A stretch of DNA of 64,000 nucleotides from Lichenicola sp964247725 (GTDB taxonomy: Bacteria; Pseudomonadota; Alphaproteobacteria; Acetobacterales; Acetobacteraceae), in the NCBI GenBank assembly GCA_964247725.1, contig CAXTVM010000011.1:12817-76816 (forward strand), written 5' to 3'. Numbering within the stretch: position 1 is the stretch's first letter; every line of letters starts with the position of its first letter. The position numbers and the translations under genes are program-made. Below are positions 60,049-64,000 of the stretch, in pieces. The notes under the pieces are model-generated. The model was not told the DNA's origin and did no database searches. It saw only the letters and a program-made list of their open reading frames with translations.

Positions 60049-60084
60049 ATAGGATCTTCCTATCGATGTTACCTACAAGATCAA
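60049..60084 (+). promoter_or_regulatory. Candidate OxyR site upstream of katG
   Basis: ATAG-N7-CTAT (60049-60063) matches one half of the OxyR consensus exactly; the next N7-spaced half (ACCT-N7-CAAT) is degenerate. The site is 70-104 bp upstream of the katG ATG in an AT-rich island. Peroxide induction of katG by OxyR is common in alphaproteobacteria. No OxyR gene is in the window. Confidence 0.45.
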
Positions 60085-60152
60085 TTTGACCTATCGGACG
60101 GTCATGGCGCAAACGGGAGCCGTCAAATAACAACAAAGTCAGGGAGCAAGTC

Positions 60153-62352
<2,200 letters not shown>

Positions 62353-62354
<2 letters not shown>

Positions 62355-62434
62355 GAAGGCCAGGGCCCTGCCCTGGACCCGTTGGGGCCGCGGGCGCCAG
62401 TGGGGTCCAGAGGCAAAGCCCCTGGCCTTCTTCC
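62353..62434. repeat. Bipartite palindromic intergenic element, family 1, copy 7 (short form)
   Basis: CCAGGGCCCTGCCCTGG, GTTGGGGCCGCGGGC, GCCAGTGGGGTCCAGAGGCA and AGCCCCTGGCCTTCTTCC. Core deleted as in copy 6, but at a slightly different point. Immediately after the katG stop; probably its terminator. Confidence 0.85.
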
Positions 62435-62528
62435 TGATGCAATAGCCGTGAGGCCGGCGGCCTCGATCCGACGGGACGCTTGGGCTACATCGGCCCATGC
62501 TGGAGCCAGGCGGCCGCGAGGTGGGGAC

Positions 62529-62735
62529 ATGCGCAGTTCGTAGCCGATCGTCGTCGGCGTCATCGCGGTCGGGCTGAACGCCCTGGTGTTCGTCCAGGAG
62601 TGGCACGCCTATCGCGCCGCCGCACCCGGCACCGGCATGGGGTTCCCGATCTGGACGCTGCTGACCTTGATCGCCGCTGCCGCCTACCTGCTGGGCGCCG
62701 GCATCATCTACGACCGCGGGCGCCGGAAACCCTGA
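62529..62735 (+). pseudogene. Small two-helix membrane protein gene with an amber codon at position 5
   Basis: Frame from ATG 62529 with a strong GAGGTGGGGAC site: MRSS, then TAG (62541), then 63 sense codons to TGA at 62733. The downstream part is clearly protein-like: hydrophobic VVGVIAVGLNALVFVQEW, a short loop, a second helix WTLLTLIAAAAYLLGAGIIY and a basic tail DRGRRKP. Either a nonsense mutation, a sequencing error or use of a non-standard start after the stop. Its 3' end overlaps the convergent membrane-protein gene by 32 bp. Confidence 0.55.
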
Positions 62736-63204
62736 CGCGTCTGGACGATTGCGCAAGCATCGACCCTGCGCCGAGCCCGATCGCCAACCCCGCATACGCG
62801 ACCGCCATGCCCCGCCGCGACAGGACCAGCTCCCAGCCCGGGGTGAAGCGCCGCGGCGTGGCGCCGTAATCCACCGCCGCCGCGATGACCGACATCGCCA
62901 GCGCGTCCCGCAGCATCGGCAGCGGACCCACCGCACCCCGCCGCGCGCGCCAAGCCTCGAAGAACATCGCCCAGAAGACGCTTGCGAGCTGGTTGGTCAG
63001 GAAGCCGACAACGGTATGGGCACCGTCGATGCCGTCACGGGTCCCGGCGGCGTCGCCGTTGAGCCAGTGGCTGGTCGCGTTGATCGGCCGGATCGCCGAC
63101 TTGCCCTCCGCGCGGGCCGCGACGGCCAGCGCCGCCGTGGCGCCCAGGCCGGCACAGCTGCCCGATACCGACGCTGAGCGGAGGATCCTGATCCAATCGG
63201 CCAT
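62704..63204 (-). CDS. Conserved hypothetical membrane protein
   Basis: 166 aa with about four hydrophobic segments. Notable motif AIRPINATSHWLNGDAAGTR followed by TVVGFLTNQLASVFWAMFFE; similar N-T-S-HW-L-x-G and FWAxxFE patterns recur in uncharacterised proteobacterial membrane proteins. Function unknown. ATG 63204; 34 bp downstream of the clpB stop on the same strand, possibly cotranscribed. Confidence 0.75.
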   Translation of the reverse strand: MADWIRILRSASVSGSCAGLGATAALAVAARAEGKSAIRPINATSHWLNGDAAGTRDGIDGAHTVVGFLTNQLASVFWAMFFEAWRARRGAVGPLPMLRDALAMSVIAAAVDYGATPRRFTPGWELVLSRRGMAVAYAGLAIGLGAGSMLAQSSRRVRVSGARGRR

Positions 63205-63238
63205 CCACGATCCCCCTGCCTTTCCAAGCGAACCTTGG

Positions 63239-64000
63239 CTACGCCGCCTCGGCCAGCCGGTCGTTCAGGATCAGGCCACGCTCGTTGGCCGAGACGGCGA
63301 TGGTGTCGCCGTCATGCAGCGATCCCTCCAGCAGCAGGCTGGCCAGCGGGTTCTGCAGGCTGCGCTGGATCACCCGCTTCAGCGGACGGGCGCCGTAGAT
63401 CGGGTCATAGCCCTCGACCGCCAGCCAGTCCTGCGCCGCCTGGTCCAGCACCAGCGCGATCTTGCGGTCGGCCAGCAGGCCGCGCAGCCGCGCCAGCTGG
63501 ATGTCGACGATGCGCGCCATGTCGCCCTTCCGCAGCCGCGAGAACAGGATCACCTCGTCCAGCCGGTTCAGGAACTCCGGCCGGAAATGCTCCCGCACCA
63601 CCCGCATCACCTGCGCCTGCACCAGCGCCGTGGTCTCGCCGTCGGATTTGCCATCGGGCTGGGCCGCCAGCAGGTCGGAGCCGAGGTTGCTGGTCAGCAC
63701 GATGATGGTGTTGCGGAAATCGACCGTGCGCCCCTGCCCGTCGGTCAGCCGCCCGTCGTCCAGCACCTGCAGCAGGATGTTGAAGACGTCCTCGTGCGCC
63801 TTTTCCACCTCGTCGAACAGGATGACCTGGTACGGGCGCCGGCGCACCGCCTCGGTCAGCGTGCCGCCCTCGTCGTAGCCGACATAGCCGGGCGGTGCCC
63901 CGATCAGCCGGCTGACCGCATGCTTCTCCATGAACTCGCTCATGTCGATGCGCAGCAGCGCGCGCTCGTCGTCGAACAGGAACTCGGCCAGCGCCTTGGT
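63239..64000 (-). CDS. clpB: ATP-dependent chaperone ClpB (C-terminal part; 5' end outside window)
   Basis: The last 253 codons of ClpB, covering most of the second AAA+ module and the C-terminal domain. Visible: DMSEFMEKHAVSRLIGAPPG, YVGYDEGGTLTEAVRRRPY (pore loop), Walker B VILFDEVEKAH, sensor 1 IIVLTSNLGS, FRPEFLNRLDEVI (arginine finger) and sensor 2 GARPLKRVIQRSLQNPLA. ClpB dissolves protein aggregates together with DnaK. The stop is TAG at 63239. Confidence 0.96.
   Translation of the reverse strand, partial: TKALAEFLFDDERALLRIDMSEFMEKHAVSRLIGAPPGYVGYDEGGTLTEAVRRRPYQVILFDEVEKAHEDVFNILLQVLDDGRLTDGQGRTVDFRNTIIVLTSNLGSDLLAAQPDGKSDGETTALVQAQVMRVVREHFRPEFLNRLDEVILFSRLRKGDMARIVDIQLARLRGLLADRKIALVLDQAAQDWLAVEGYDPIYGARPLKRVIQRSLQNPLASLLLEGSLHDGDTIAVSANERGLILNDRLAEAA

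Overview
The window is about 70% GC, with dense codirectional gene blocks, many GTG starts and GTGA/ATGA stop-start overlaps. Gene content (Zur-type zinc regulon, DUF3034/truncated haemoglobin pair, EgtB/EgtD, GT41 transferase, gluconate-dehydrogenase-like GMC enzyme) and the intergenic repeat built from CCAGGGGC-TTT-GCCCCTGG hairpins suggest an alphaproteobacterium, most likely Acetobacteraceae (Rhodospirillales). The assignment to that family is inference; no rRNA or tRNA gene was seen. There is one 100-N assembly gap at 40941-41040.

Layout. 1-3248 (minus): sulfate/thiosulfate ABC importer (binding protein, cysT, cysW, 5' part of cysA). 3545-4579: amidohydrolase. 4607-8274: zinc importer znuB-znuC-znuA and divergent zur, followed by a decayed TonB receptor (8369-10356) fused tail to tail to a truncated permease. 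10942-18402 (minus): a secreted protein of about 2,486 residues with a GH2-like domain at one end, a GH64 beta-1,3-glucanase at the other, and Ig-like, discoidin, DUF1566-like and malectin modules between. 18634-21569: alpha/beta hydrolase fused to a gluconate-2-dehydrogenase subunit-3 domain, overlapping a GMC oxidoreductase. 21603-25812 (minus): DUF3034 barrel, truncated haemoglobin, cupredoxin and GGDEF-EAL protein. 26417-38039: mutarotase-like protein, monooxygenase-like protein, ergothioneine genes egtB/egtD, a three-domain LplT-PlsC-acyl-ACP synthetase, aldo/keto reductase, zinc alcohol dehydrogenase and S10 peptidase.

38112-43614 contains a Ser/Thr-rich octapeptide-repeat protein in one transcription unit with a GT41 (SPINDLY/OGT-type) glycosyltransferase, and a divergent GT4 glycosyltransferase. 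This is the best candidate for an undescribed system: a dedicated O-glycosyltransferase beside a repetitive acceptor. The repeats have a 408-bp higher-order period that crosses the assembly gap, so the real gap length can be deduced (45 bp, or 45 plus multiples of 408).

43688-48082 holds a CocE-type hydrolase, YceI, two tiny proteins and a sulfotransferase-like protein. 48203-57746 is a tightly coupled block: THI5-like binding protein, creatininase, FAD oxidase, CocE/NonD hydrolase, cupin, isochorismatase-type hydrolase, DUF2165, a convergent cytosine-deaminase-like gene, then ABC ATPase and permease. It looks like an uptake and degradation route for an unidentified nitrogenous (cyclic amide or pyrimidine-like) compound. 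57896-64000: SDR with ArsR regulator, DUF3455 protein, katG with an OxyR-like site, a small membrane gene interrupted by an amber codon, a conserved membrane protein and the 3' part of clpB.

Two families of intergenic palindromic repeats occur: seven copies of a bipartite hairpin element and two copies of a 65-bp TAGAGCAT element.
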